In this document: in pieces, positions 7,491 through 16,108 of the stretch
Numbering within the stretch: position 1 is the stretch's first letter
Layout of the letters: every line of letters starts with the position of its first letter
Source: a virus
IMG/VR virus record: IMGVR_UViG_3300036820_000009
Location: 29,726 to 93,725 of that record
Strand: one strand, 5' to 3'
DNA: 64,000 nt
The notes under the pieces: model-generated
The model's database searches: none
Seen by the model: only the letters and a program-made list of their open reading frames with translations
What the model was told of the DNA's origin: nothing
Made by a program: the position numbers and the translations under genes

Positions 7491-7775
7491 CTACGTACCA
7501 TGGCGCCCCCGAAGCATGGTAGCAATTTCGATCAATAAATCCCGTTGCGACCGCATTTCTTGTGCCAACTCATTGATTGAATTCGGCACTTGAAGAATCG
7601 CTTCGGCATTGGCACGAAGCGCCGCGGCGAGATCGCTGTCCACGTCGTGGAAAGTGTCGCGCTCGGCCTTCTCCCGCAAGCGGCGCTTGACGCCGCCATA
7701 GGTAACAAACGCGGCGGCAGCCGCACCTATCCCGGCTCCGATGTCTCTAATCGTATCAATTGGAGCCGATGACAT
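7491..7775 (-). CDS. Small membrane-anchored coiled-coil protein, possible i-spanin or holin accessory
   Basis: 94 residues from an ATG at 7775. Residues 8-30 (TIRDIGAGIGAAAAAFVTYGG) form a weak transmembrane segment, followed by a positively charged patch KRRLREKAER and a long helix through EAILQVPNSINELAQEM and RDLLIEIATML, which can form a coiled coil. This shape fits an inner-membrane spanin or another lysis accessory. It comes directly after the tail-fibre stop (7783). Confidence 0.5.
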   Translation of the reverse strand: MSSAPIDTIRDIGAGIGAAAAAFVTYGGVKRRLREKAERDTFHDVDSDLAAALRANAEAILQVPNSINELAQEMRSQRDLLIEIATMLRGRHGT

Positions 7776-7782
7776 CAGGTGT

Positions 7783-10125
7783 CTAGCCCGCGTTGAGGAC
7801 AACTGTCCAGGTCACCGGGCCTGAATTATCATCGTTGGTCAGGTTGCTCCATGTCACCGAACCGGACACCGAACTATTGGCCGGGATGCCAACTTGCCCG
7901 GCCGCGAAAAAATACGAGACGCCGCCGGTGCTCCAATGATTCGCGACAACCTCCGTGTAACCGGTAAAGGCCGGCGTCGCCGTATTGTCGAGATCGGCCA
8001 AAAACGAAAGCGCGATCGCGAGCGCGGGCCCAACATGGGGAATCGCGATCGGAAACGTCAGTGTATTTGTACTTTCGGCGCCGACTCCCGCGAAATTCGT
8101 GGCGGCGATATCGATCCCGCCGCAGTTCGACACTTCCAACCCAATGACACCCAGCGATAATTGCGCATTGAATGCCCATGACGCGCCATCGCCGGTTTGC
8201 ACGGCGCGCGTCGCAACCGTCAGGTAGACGCCTTCGTACTGGCCGAGAAAGTACGGATTGACGCCCGCCGGAAACCAGGCCGGCTTAAGCGCGCTGCGGC
8301 TGTCGCTATCGGTAAAAATGAAAAACAACAGCGTATTGCCGACAGTGGGCGCGCTGCCGAAGTCAATCGTGGCGGGACTGCCGGTAAGTGCTTCCGCGCT
8401 TGTCGATTGCACGATTGCCGGCTGCACGCCGCCGCTGCCGCCACCGCCGCCGGCGCCGCCGCCGACCGGCCCCGGATCCTCCCATGCGACAATCGCGACC
8501 TGCGTGTTCGAGCCGCGCGAATAAATGGCGAGGATGCCGGGCGTCTCGAAATCGATTTGGCCCTGGCCATTGACGCCGGTGCTGATACCGGAAAACTGAA
8601 GCGTCAGCGCGCCGCGATTGGTCGAAGTCGGCGTCGTGCTGAAATTGATGTTCGGATGCACCATCAGCAAGCCGTCATTGCTGCCGGTTTCTTGCAGATA
8701 GGCGCTGACAACCGCGCGGATCGCGAGCGGCGAACAGTATCCATTGGTCGCGAAATAACCCGGTCCGTAAGGGCCGCCGCTGATCAGGGACGGCGATGCG
8801 ACTTGCGCGCCTTGCGATACCCAATGGCCATAGCGACCATGATATTGATTTTGGGTGAGCGTGCCGTCGTTATTGGTGAAGATCCATGACATCTGCGCGA
8901 AATACACAAACCCGCTCGGCAATGTCGGCGATGTCGGATTGGTCGATGCAAGGCCGGCGACCGTTTGCGTCGTGGGATTGTAGATGAAATATTCGTAATA
9001 GTTGGTGCCGCCGGTAACGCTGCCCTGATCGATACCGTTCGCGCCGGTGGTCGCGTAATTGATGGTGACGTTCGGATTTTGGATGCGAATGACATCGCCG
9101 AATGCGTCCTGCAAAATGACGACACTGGCGGTCAGCGTCCGTTCGCTGGTGGATGCGCTCGGATTGTTGGCGGTGAACCCGGCCGCGGTGCCCCCGATGG
9201 TCGCGACCGATTCGCCGGCGAACGCGGTGACCTGGAACGCCACGCCATCGCTATAGAATTCGCCGGCCTGGCCATTCTGGAACGCGATCGATTGAACGCC
9301 GATGCCTGGCGAGGTCGGACCGCCGAAAATGACGTTGGGCTGACTGGTCAGCGGATCGGTTTGGGTTTGGACGGTGGTGCCGTTCGAAGCGCGCGAATAG
9401 ATCGGAAACGACAGGCCGCTGCATTCCGATGCCGGCGGCAAGGTGAAGGTCACGCCGACGACGTCTTTCTGCGCGACGCCGGTATCGGTCGCCACCAATG
9501 TCGTATTGACCGATACCGCGACGAAATTCTGATCCTTGAGCGCGGTCACCAGGTATGGGTGCGAGATATCGACAAACGTGATGGCGGTTTGGCCCGCGGT
9601 CAGCGTGACGCGGAACAATTCGAAAGTCGTGGTATTGTTGGCCGCCGTCAGCGTCGGCACGATCACCAAGCTGTCGGTCGACAGCGCATAGGCGGTGAAC
9701 GGCACGAAATCCGGATCGTAGTCGGGATGGCCCGGCGGTGGTCCGATCACCTGATAGGGACTTTGCGCGATCTGCGCATAGCTCGCGATCGCATAGGCGG
9801 TGACCGAGCCCGAGCCCGGCACCAGCGACGTGAAATCGAGCGCGTAGGATTGCGAGTCCTGGCCGGTGAGCGTGCCATGCGCCTGCGCGAAGATCGCGCC
9901 CAGCTCGTAATCGCTTTGCGGGAAGAACACGCCGAACGGTGGGCCGGCCGCGATCGTGACCGTCAAGCTGGCGAACGTGAACCCGAGCCGATCGGCGCGA
10001 ATGAGGCCGGCCGCATTGCTGAGCGCGCCGGCGAGCGCGGTGATGTTGTCCGCGATCGCGGCCGCCGCGGCATTCAATGCGCCGTCGTTAAGATATTCCT
10101 TGCTCGCGAAGTTCGGATTTTCCAT
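7783..10125 (-). CDS. Tail fibre / receptor-binding protein
   Basis: 780 residues from an ATG at 10125. The N-terminal 60 residues are Ala-rich and helical (LNDGALNAAAAAIADNI), then follow long beta-rich Ser/Thr/Gly/Ala repeats. Around residue 525-560 there is a Gly-rich hinge (GGGAGGGGGSGG), after which a separate C-terminal domain of about 200 residues begins, with SLGVIGLEVSNCGGID and a jelly-roll-like strand pattern. This is the usual shape of a fibre with a flexible joint and a receptor-binding tip. It is first in its own transcript, with an ATATAGG motif 46 nt before the ATG. Confidence 0.75.
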   Translation of the reverse strand: MENPNFASKEYLNDGALNAAAAAIADNITALAGALSNAAGLIRADRLGFTFASLTVTIAAGPPFGVFFPQSDYELGAIFAQAHGTLTGQDSQSYALDFTSLVPGSGSVTAYAIASYAQIAQSPYQVIGPPPGHPDYDPDFVPFTAYALSTDSLVIVPTLTAANNTTTFELFRVTLTAGQTAITFVDISHPYLVTALKDQNFVAVSVNTTLVATDTGVAQKDVVGVTFTLPPASECSGLSFPIYSRASNGTTVQTQTDPLTSQPNVIFGGPTSPGIGVQSIAFQNGQAGEFYSDGVAFQVTAFAGESVATIGGTAAGFTANNPSASTSERTLTASVVILQDAFGDVIRIQNPNVTINYATTGANGIDQGSVTGGTNYYEYFIYNPTTQTVAGLASTNPTSPTLPSGFVYFAQMSWIFTNNDGTLTQNQYHGRYGHWVSQGAQVASPSLISGGPYGPGYFATNGYCSPLAIRAVVSAYLQETGSNDGLLMVHPNINFSTTPTSTNRGALTLQFSGISTGVNGQGQIDFETPGILAIYSRGSNTQVAIVAWEDPGPVGGGAGGGGGSGGVQPAIVQSTSAEALTGSPATIDFGSAPTVGNTLLFFIFTDSDSRSALKPAWFPAGVNPYFLGQYEGVYLTVATRAVQTGDGASWAFNAQLSLGVIGLEVSNCGGIDIAATNFAGVGAESTNTLTFPIAIPHVGPALAIALSFLADLDNTATPAFTGYTEVVANHWSTGGVSYFFAAGQVGIPANSSVSGSVTWSNLTNDDNSGPVTWTVVLNAG

Positions 10126-10170
10126 GCATCTTCCCCGTGTTGCAAAGATAAACCCTGCCGCGCGGAAACG

Positions 10171-10177
10171 CCTATAT
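10171..10177 (-). promoter_or_regulatory. ATATAGG late-promoter-like motif before tail fibre and lysis genes
   Basis: On the minus strand the sequence reads GTGATATAGGCGTTTCC; the motif overlaps the TGA stop of the gpI-like gene (10177-10179) and ends 46 nt before the ATG at 10125. It is one of five matches, all at the head of late gene modules. Confidence 0.6.
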
Positions 10178-10875
10178 CACGGCCCGATCAGCGCCACGCC
10201 GGATGCCGCGAAACTCGGATTGAGCGTCGGGTCGATCAGGAATAGATCCGGCAAAAGCGGCTGCGCGTTATTCGTCGACGGCCCGATGCCGAGATCCTGC
10301 AAGGTGCCGCTGCCGCCCGCCAGGAACGCGCCGGCCGCGCGCGGCGCGTCGAGAAAATTGATGGTGGTCAGATAGGTGCCGGCGCCGCCGCCCGCGCCGC
10401 CGCCGCTTTCGACCAGTACCGTGAAAGGCACGCCGGCGGGCCGGACATACGCAATACTGAGAATCATCGCCACCAATTGCGGTGTCGTGACCACGGGCGG
10501 AAACAACAAGCTGTAGCCGACACCGGGAATATTTTCGGATATTTCCACCGTGATGCCGAAAACCACGCTGAGCCAGCGGATGATCTGCACCGGCGGGCCG
10601 CCGCTGACATTGACGGTATAGGCGATCTGGTTCGAATAATTGGCGTCGCGCTGATTCTGCTGGCGCGCGATGTTGAAGAGCAGGCCCCACGTATCGAGCC
10701 AGCCATATTGCGCCTGGCTGAAATCGGTGCCTTCGGCCGCGACGCCATCGGCCGCGATGCCGCCGCGCGTCAATGCCGACACCAGCGCATCGATGTATTG
10801 CAAAAACGGATTGCCCGGCCGGCGGAAGGTCGCGGGCAAATCGTTGAGAATGGTCTGGATCTGCTGAAAATTCAT
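10177..10875 (-). CDS. Baseplate protein, gpI/DUF2612-like
   Basis: 232 residues. The sequence ADGVAAEGTDFSQAQYGWLD, then WGLLFNIARQQNQRD and VQIIRWLSVVFG, resembles the DUF2612/gpI group of baseplate proteins that link the gpJ wedge to tail fibres. A Gly-rich stretch (ESGGGAGGGAGTY) occurs near residue 160. It follows the gpJ-like gene by 5 bp, the conserved J-I order of P2-like baseplates. Confidence 0.7.
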   Translation of the reverse strand: MNFQQIQTILNDLPATFRRPGNPFLQYIDALVSALTRGGIAADGVAAEGTDFSQAQYGWLDTWGLLFNIARQQNQRDANYSNQIAYTVNVSGGPPVQIIRWLSVVFGITVEISENIPGVGYSLLFPPVVTTPQLVAMILSIAYVRPAGVPFTVLVESGGGAGGGAGTYLTTINFLDAPRAAGAFLAGGSGTLQDLGIGPSTNNAQPLLPDLFLIDPTLNPSFAASGVALIGP

Positions 10876-10880
10876 GTCGA

Positions 10881-12074
10881 TTATCCGTTGTTGAGGCTAA
10901 TCGACAGGCTATTGAGCAGCACCCGGCTGATAGGCATCGGTTGCAGCAGCACCAAGGGATCGGTGGTGCCAGACGCATAGAGCGACACCGCGAGACTCGA
11001 CAGCAGGCCTTGCGCGGAATTGCCGACCACCGCCGCGATCTGGGCTTGCTCGGCGGGCGTGCCGAACGGCAGCGAAAAATAGCCCGATACCGCCTGCACC
11101 ATCGCGCCCGATACGACAGATTCGGTCGTAACCGAAATCGTGGTGCCGGAAATCGCGACGTCGGCATAGATCGGCGATACCGGGAACACGCCGTAGGGCA
11201 CGCCGGCATCGCGGTATTGTACGATGCCCGAGGCCGCGTCGGTGGATCCCGACACGGTCGGCCCGAGCTTCTGGATCACGGCCGCGATCAAGCCCGAGGT
11301 CGCGGCGCCTTGCCCGTTATCGATGTAGAGCTGCCAGCCCGCGGTGCCGCTGGCTTCGCCCGAGCCCGCCGCGATCCACGGTTCGAATAGCGTCGAGAAC
11401 ATGACGCGCTCGCCGGTATCGGGATCGGTAACGCCGATCGCGGCATTGGCGATCGCGACCGGCGAGGAAGCCGGCAGCGCCGCCACCGTCGATGCGAAGC
11501 GGGACAAGGTTTCCGACAGGGTTTCGGCATCGGCGCCGCCGCTGAGCGCCGCGGTATTGGTGACGAAAAGCGGATAGGGAATGCCGGTGACCAGCGTATT
11601 GACCGCGCCCGGCGGCACGTTGGTCGCGACGCCGGTTTTGACCGCGACGACGGGAATGGTCACGCTGCTCGATCCCGCCGCCAGCAATGCCGCTTGCGTG
11701 GTGACGAATTGAATGCCGCCGCTGGTCTGGACAATCGTATTTTGCGGGATCGTCACGTTTTGCGTCGCCGGCGGCGGCGTCGGCAGCAGGCTGGTCATGA
11801 ACGTGACCAAGCCGCTGGCGCCATTGCCCTGATTCGCGACGATCTGGAACAACGCCATGGCGCCATAGACCATGCCCTGGAACACCAGCGCGCGGGTCCA
11901 GATGCCTTGCGTTTCGGTCGCCGCGCCGACACTTTCCGCCCAGGTGCGGATCTGCGAGCCCGAATTGTAATCGGTGGTCACGCCGCTCAAGGCCGCCATG
12001 CTGGCCAGCAACGTCGCCGCGGTATCCTGCGTGGTCGGCGGCGCCGCGATCGTCGGTTCGTTGGTTATCGACAT
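10881..12074 (-). CDS. Baseplate wedge protein, gpJ family
   Basis: 397 residues. The N-terminus holds ATLLASMAALSGVTTDYNSG and RTWAESVGAATETQG, typical of Baseplate_J proteins, and the middle contains IPQNTIVQTSGGIQFVTTQ and GVATNVPPGAVNTL, the hallmark beta strands of the family. The central ARFASTVAAL-type segment is followed by GVTDPDTGERVMFSTLFEPWI. The protein forms part of the baseplate wedge that anchors the sheath (as P2 gpJ or T4 gp6). It lies between a gp25-like and a gpI-like gene. Confidence 0.85.
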   Translation of the reverse strand: MSITNEPTIAAPPTTQDTAATLLASMAALSGVTTDYNSGSQIRTWAESVGAATETQGIWTRALVFQGMVYGAMALFQIVANQGNGASGLVTFMTSLLPTPPPATQNVTIPQNTIVQTSGGIQFVTTQAALLAAGSSSVTIPVVAVKTGVATNVPPGAVNTLVTGIPYPLFVTNTAALSGGADAETLSETLSRFASTVAALPASSPVAIANAAIGVTDPDTGERVMFSTLFEPWIAAGSGEASGTAGWQLYIDNGQGAATSGLIAAVIQKLGPTVSGSTDAASGIVQYRDAGVPYGVFPVSPIYADVAISGTTISVTTESVVSGAMVQAVSGYFSLPFGTPAEQAQIAAVVGNSAQGLLSSLAVSLYASGTTDPLVLLQPMPISRVLLNSLSISLNNG

Positions 12075-12083
12075 GGCATCTCT

Positions 12084-13517
12084 CTATGGCAGCGGACTGA
12101 TCACTTCGTTGATTTCTGTGGGCAGCGCGCCGAAGCCCGCCGGCAACACGGTGCCCTGGAACGCCACCTTGCCATTGGATTGGAGCGCCGCGACCGCGGC
12201 GAGGATTTTCGACACGCGCGGATCCGAAAACAGGGCGCTCTTGCCGAACGCGGCGATGCGCTGCGGCGTCTGCGTTGCCTGCACCGCGCCGACCTGCGGC
12301 GGAATGCGGCTGCCGTAATCGGGATGATAGATCAGCGCGGACAAGGTGGTTTGCAGCCGCCGGCCCAACGCCCAAGCCAGATTGTTGTAGCCCGAAATCA
12401 CCTGGAAATCGCCGCTCCAAACCGGCATCGAGCCATTGATCGGGCCGACATAGACATCGGTGCCGAGAAAATTGATTTCATAGGAGGGCGGCAGCCCGGT
12501 CGCGGATTGTTGCGTGCCCGGCGACGGCAGAATGAGCTGCGTGCCCCAACCCGCGATACCCGACACGCTGAGCGGTCCGGTATAAGGCGGCGTCAGATTG
12601 TTGAGCGTCGCGATTTCGGTCCACAGCTCGAAATTGCCGAGCGCGCGCGCGGCCACGTCCATCAGGCTTTCGCCGTTGCGCAGCGTCGTCAGGTTGACGA
12701 TGGTCGATTGCGGCTTGCGCAGGATCAGCAGGAAATTCTCGACCTGCGCGGCGAGACTGAGCATGGCATAGCGAATGCAGGCCGATTGCTGATTCTGATA
12801 GAGGAACGGCGGCGTGCTGATGATCGATGCCGACATGGTCATCGCCGGCAGCACCGCCAATTCGTTCCACAATCCGCTGACCGACAGCGCCGCGGCTGAA
12901 AACGGGCTCGACGTGATTTGCTGAAGAATATAGGTGGCGGCATTCGCGCATGCCGATTCGCGTGTCGCGAAATCGTAGAGCTGATTGGGCGATGCGCCCT
13001 GGAACGCGATGATGGCGTTCGCGATCGCCGTGAAATTGGTGGCGACGCCCGATGCATAGGCGATGAGGCTGGCGGCCGCGACGCCGCTCGGCGGCGTTTC
13101 ATAATTGAAGTTTTCGTAAAATGCCAACAAGCCCATGTCCGGCACGATCGGCGTGCCGCTGCCGATGGTTTGCGCCGCGCCTTGAAACGGCGGCTGCGGC
13201 AGCAGTGCATTGAGCGCCAGCGCCGCGGAGATGTAGCTGTCGGTGCGGCTGAGCAGCGTATAGAGCGATGCGGGATTGAGCGTCAGCGGCAGCGTTTGGA
13301 TTTCCTGCAATCCGTTCGCGGCCGAATTCCACGAATAGACCATATTGTTCGCATTGATCGCGTCGATGCCATTGAGCAGGCTTTCGAGCATCGCGTTCGA
13401 CATCGCGGTAACGGTCGCCGGATCGGTCGCGGCCGCCAATTGGTCCATGTAATAGGAAAGCGCCTGGTAGATCGTCTGCCAGATGGTGCCGGAATAGGAG
13501 CCGAAGACATTCTGCAT
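12084..13517 (-). CDS. Baseplate wedge protein with gp53-like LysM segment and C-terminal gp25-like domain
   Basis: 477 residues. Residues 1-250 are mostly helical and of unknown fold. Around 275-320, TTLRNGESLMDVAARALG followed by FELWTEIATLNNLTPPYTG has the LysM pattern seen in T4 gp53. The C-terminal 110 residues (DFQVISGYNNLAWALGRR, LSALIYHPDYGSRIP) match the gp25-like lysozyme-fold wedge domain. Such domains are normally separate proteins, so this is a natural fusion of two wedge components. It lies just before the gpJ-like gene, as gp25 does in other phages. Confidence 0.75.
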   Translation of the reverse strand: MQNVFGSYSGTIWQTIYQALSYYMDQLAAATDPATVTAMSNAMLESLLNGIDAINANNMVYSWNSAANGLQEIQTLPLTLNPASLYTLLSRTDSYISAALALNALLPQPPFQGAAQTIGSGTPIVPDMGLLAFYENFNYETPPSGVAAASLIAYASGVATNFTAIANAIIAFQGASPNQLYDFATRESACANAATYILQQITSSPFSAAALSVSGLWNELAVLPAMTMSASIISTPPFLYQNQQSACIRYAMLSLAAQVENFLLILRKPQSTIVNLTTLRNGESLMDVAARALGNFELWTEIATLNNLTPPYTGPLSVSGIAGWGTQLILPSPGTQQSATGLPPSYEINFLGTDVYVGPINGSMPVWSGDFQVISGYNNLAWALGRRLQTTLSALIYHPDYGSRIPPQVGAVQATQTPQRIAAFGKSALFSDPRVSKILAAVAALQSNGKVAFQGTVLPAGFGALPTEINEVISPLP

Positions 13518-13522
13518 GGCGC

Positions 13523-14215
13523 TTACACCGCGAGCCCGATGGTCGCGAGGCCGCCAGGCGTGAATCCGGCATAGCTCGACAACGAGACATTGATGCTGGC
13601 CGACAGCGTCGCGGTGGCCTGGCTGGCGCCGATCGAGAAATCGGCCGCGATCGGATCCTGAAGCACGGTGACGGGCGGCGCCGCGAGATTCTGCACGCCA
13701 TAGAGCCGGAAATAATATTCGTAGAGCAGCGGCCGGCGTTCCGATTGGAAGATGCCCTGGCGGCCGATCGGCACTACCTGCCAGAATTCATTGGTGAAAT
13801 AGTCATAGAATTCGAGGGTGTAGAGCGGTTGATTCGATTGCGCCTGCGCGACATTGAGCTGCGCGTATTGCTCCACCAGGTTTTGAATCGCGAGTACCGA
13901 CTGCATGCCGGTCAGCGCGAACGCATCGGCCGAATGATATTGCCAGCCGGTGGTGCCCTCCAACGTATAGACCACCGGTTCGATGCCGTAGAAATCGATT
14001 AAGCGCTGCACGCCGTTTTGCTGCGCCGAGCCGGCGACCGAAAACGCATTGGCCTTCGACACGAATTCCTTGCGCACCGACGATGGCGTCAAGGGAAACG
14101 TATAGCTCGCGATCGGCGTGCCGCCGGAATTCGGCGCGATGATGGCCAGCCCATAAATCGGCTGCGTGAGATTCGGCAGCGGGATGGTGCTGAAGACTTG
14201 GTCGCCCGGCAGCAT
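13523..14215 (-). CDS. Phage tail/baseplate protein of unknown function
   Basis: 230 residues. The motifs LYTLEFYDYFTNEFWQVVPI and RRPLLYEYYFRLYGVQN resemble XkdP-type tail assembly proteins linking tube and baseplate: FYD-x-x-TNE-x-x-V then a strand ending in an aromatic-rich repeat. The start VFSTIPLPNLTQPIYG is followed by an alpha-helical turn. It is close to the gp25-like gene. Annotation by pattern and position; no enzyme motif. Confidence 0.55.
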   Translation of the reverse strand: MLPGDQVFSTIPLPNLTQPIYGLAIIAPNSGGTPIASYTFPLTPSSVRKEFVSKANAFSVAGSAQQNGVQRLIDFYGIEPVVYTLEGTTGWQYHSADAFALTGMQSVLAIQNLVEQYAQLNVAQAQSNQPLYTLEFYDYFTNEFWQVVPIGRQGIFQSERRPLLYEYYFRLYGVQNLAAPPVTVLQDPIAADFSIGASQATATLSASINVSLSSYAGFTPGGLATIGLAV

Positions 14216-14218
14216 TTT

Positions 14219-14845
14219 CTAGAACCTTGGCGCCAAGAGAAACATGCCCTTGGTCGGATCCGTGGCCGGGCCGGCCGACCAGGGCGAAAATCCCGCCGGC
14301 GGTGCATTGGTGAACAGCGCGGTAGTGTCCTGCAATCGCGCGGTGAAAGAAGGATTTTGCGCCACCGCGCCAACGGCCATCAAAGTACCGTTTACCGCGA
14401 TCTGATTCGCGATGCTGATGCCACCGGTATTGGTGCTGGGATCGGCGGTGCCGCTGTTGTTCCAGTCGCCGGTATTGGCGCGCACCCATAACATCGCATG
14501 CGTGAAATCGATCGCCCAGCCGAACACTGTCGCGGCCGTGAACGTGTAAGTCTCGACGGTTATGCTGTTGCTGGCGAGTGCGCCATCCGCCTGGATCCCG
14601 ATGGCATTATAACCATTATGCGTAATGTTGCCCGACGTCGATGTGCCGGCGCCAAATCCGATCTCGACCGAATTGTAGCCGCTGAATCCCGAGCCGGTGT
14701 TCAACAGCTCGCAATACCAAAGCCCGCTACTGTGGATCGTGGCGCCCAGCGCAACATTGGTCCCTTCGCCGCTATTGCCGGCGATATTCGGCCCGTCGAT
14801 GCCGGGGTTGCCAAAAAGTGGCGTGGGGTTCCAGCCGCTTGTCAT
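14219..14845 (-). CDS. SPRY-like tail accessory protein
   Basis: 208 residues, almost all beta. The middle is the SPRY-like pattern found in many phage tail proteins: GLWYCELLNTG, SVEIGFGAG, AIGIQADGAL, WAIDFTHAMLWVRANTGDWN and a GTADPSTNTGGI loop. SPRY folds bind proteins or glycans, so a role in tail-tip adhesion is likely. It sits between fibre and baseplate genes, coupled by 3-nt spacings. Confidence 0.7.
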   Translation of the reverse strand: MTSGWNPTPLFGNPGIDGPNIAGNSGEGTNVALGATIHSSGLWYCELLNTGSGFSGYNSVEIGFGAGTSTSGNITHNGYNAIGIQADGALASNSITVETYTFTAATVFGWAIDFTHAMLWVRANTGDWNNSGTADPSTNTGGISIANQIAVNGTLMAVGAVAQNPSFTARLQDTTALFTNAPPAGFSPWSAGPATDPTKGMFLLAPRF

Positions 14846-14848
14846 CGA

Positions 14849-16108
14849 TCAATAGCCGCGGCTATACGCCAAGAGACACCATTTGCTCAAATCGGCGCTG
14901 TATTGGACCATGACATAATCGACCAGATTGGCGCCGGTCGACGCGGTGAAACTGGTGACATCGGTGCCGAACGCGACGGAACTGTCAAACGCCACGGTGC
15001 GCGAACCGGTCGCATCCTGGATTAATTCGAGCAGCGCGATTTGACCATTGGTGCCGGCATCGAGCGTGAAGGTGACATTGCTTTCGAGCGTAATGGCGTA
15101 TTTGCCGACATCGGCCGCCATGGCCAGCGTTTCCGTGCTGCCGCTTACGGTAAGGGCGCTGACCACCGGCACCGCGTTCGGTGTCAGCGTCGCGGCGCTC
15201 GAACTGCCGCCAACCGTCATGTTCGTCGCGGTGATCTTGGTGACGCCGGTCAGATTATGCGTGCCATCGGTCAATTCGAGTGGCGCGCCGGCACCGCTCA
15301 CCGACAGAATGCCGCCGCTCACCGTGATCGTGCTGTTATCGGGCTGCACCAGGCCGGCCGCGCCGCTGGTGGCGAGCTGCACCGCTGGCGCCGCATCGGA
15401 AGGCATATAGGTCGCGGCCGTGCCATTGATCGCGACCGGGCCCGCCACGGCGGTCGGCACGCCGCTCGCCGCGCCCGCGCCGTCGCTCGCCGCGGTGATC
15501 TGCCCCTTGGCATTGACGGTGATGTTGGCGCTGACGAAGGTGCCGACATCGCTATTGACGGTATAGAGTGTGACCGCGCCGTCCGGCGCCAAGGTAGCAT
15601 CGCCGGACACGGTCACGCCGAGTGGCGCGCCCGATACTTGGCCAACGAGGATCTGGCCGCTGCCCAGCGCCGCGCCCGCCGGCGACGACGTGCTGTTCGA
15701 AATCACGACATCGTCGGTGGCGGGCCATACCACGCCGCCGCTGCCGCCGGCGACCGCGGAAATGATGCCGCCTTCGGAAATGGTGATGGTCGAGCCATCG
15801 GGCTGCACCAGGCCGGCCTGACCGATCGATGCGATCTGCACCGCCGGCGCCGCGTCGGAAGGCATATAGGTCGCGGCCGTGCCATTGATCGCGACCGGGC
15901 CCGCCACGGCGGTCGGATCGGCGCCGACCGGAATATCGGCCTGCATCGCGATTTGCACGCCGCCCGAGGTCACGCCGTCGAAAATCCACATCTTGCCGGT
16001 ATCGGTGACATAGACCGGCACATAGCTGATGCCGCCGGGCTGCGTCAGCGTCGCGCGCACCGCATCGGTCACGGAATTGATGCCGAGGATGTTGGGCGAG
16101 TCGGTCAT
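14849..16108 (-). CDS. Tail fibre-like protein with internal duplication
   Basis: 419 residues. The N-terminus (MTDSPNILGINSVTDAVRAT) is followed by beta strands. A segment TAVAGPVAINGTAATYMPSD occurs twice, at about residues 65 and 218, and is continued in both copies by AAPAVQ and a Gly-Leu-Val-Gln-Pro segment. The C-terminal 100 residues (VGKYAITLESNVTFTLDAG, then LVDYVMVQYSADLSKWCLLA) are a common tip domain of trimeric tail fibres. The ATGA overlap with the beta-propeller protein at 16105-16108 couples the two. Confidence 0.7.
   Translation of the reverse strand: MTDSPNILGINSVTDAVRATLTQPGGISYVPVYVTDTGKMWIFDGVTSGGVQIAMQADIPVGADPTAVAGPVAINGTAATYMPSDAAPAVQIASIGQAGLVQPDGSTITISEGGIISAVAGGSGGVVWPATDDVVISNSTSSPAGAALGSGQILVGQVSGAPLGVTVSGDATLAPDGAVTLYTVNSDVGTFVSANITVNAKGQITAASDGAGAASGVPTAVAGPVAINGTAATYMPSDAAPAVQLATSGAAGLVQPDNSTITVSGGILSVSGAGAPLELTDGTHNLTGVTKITATNMTVGGSSSAATLTPNAVPVVSALTVSGSTETLAMAADVGKYAITLESNVTFTLDAGTNGQIALLELIQDATGSRTVAFDSSVAFGTDVTSFTASTGANLVDYVMVQYSADLSKWCLLAYSRGY
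15338..15457. repeat. 120-bp direct repeat, copy 2 (in fibre gene)
   Basis: Matches 15797-15916 across about 120 bp; the last 60 bp, from ggaaggcatatagg to the cggtcgg end, are identical. The copies are 459 bp (153 codons) apart and in frame, so the repeat duplicates a protein segment. It differs most in its first third. Confidence 0.85.
15797..15916. repeat. 120-bp direct repeat, copy 1 (in fibre gene)
   Basis: See the copy at 15338-15457. The high identity at the DNA level points to a recent duplication or gene conversion inside the fibre gene, a known route for fibre length change. Confidence 0.85.
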
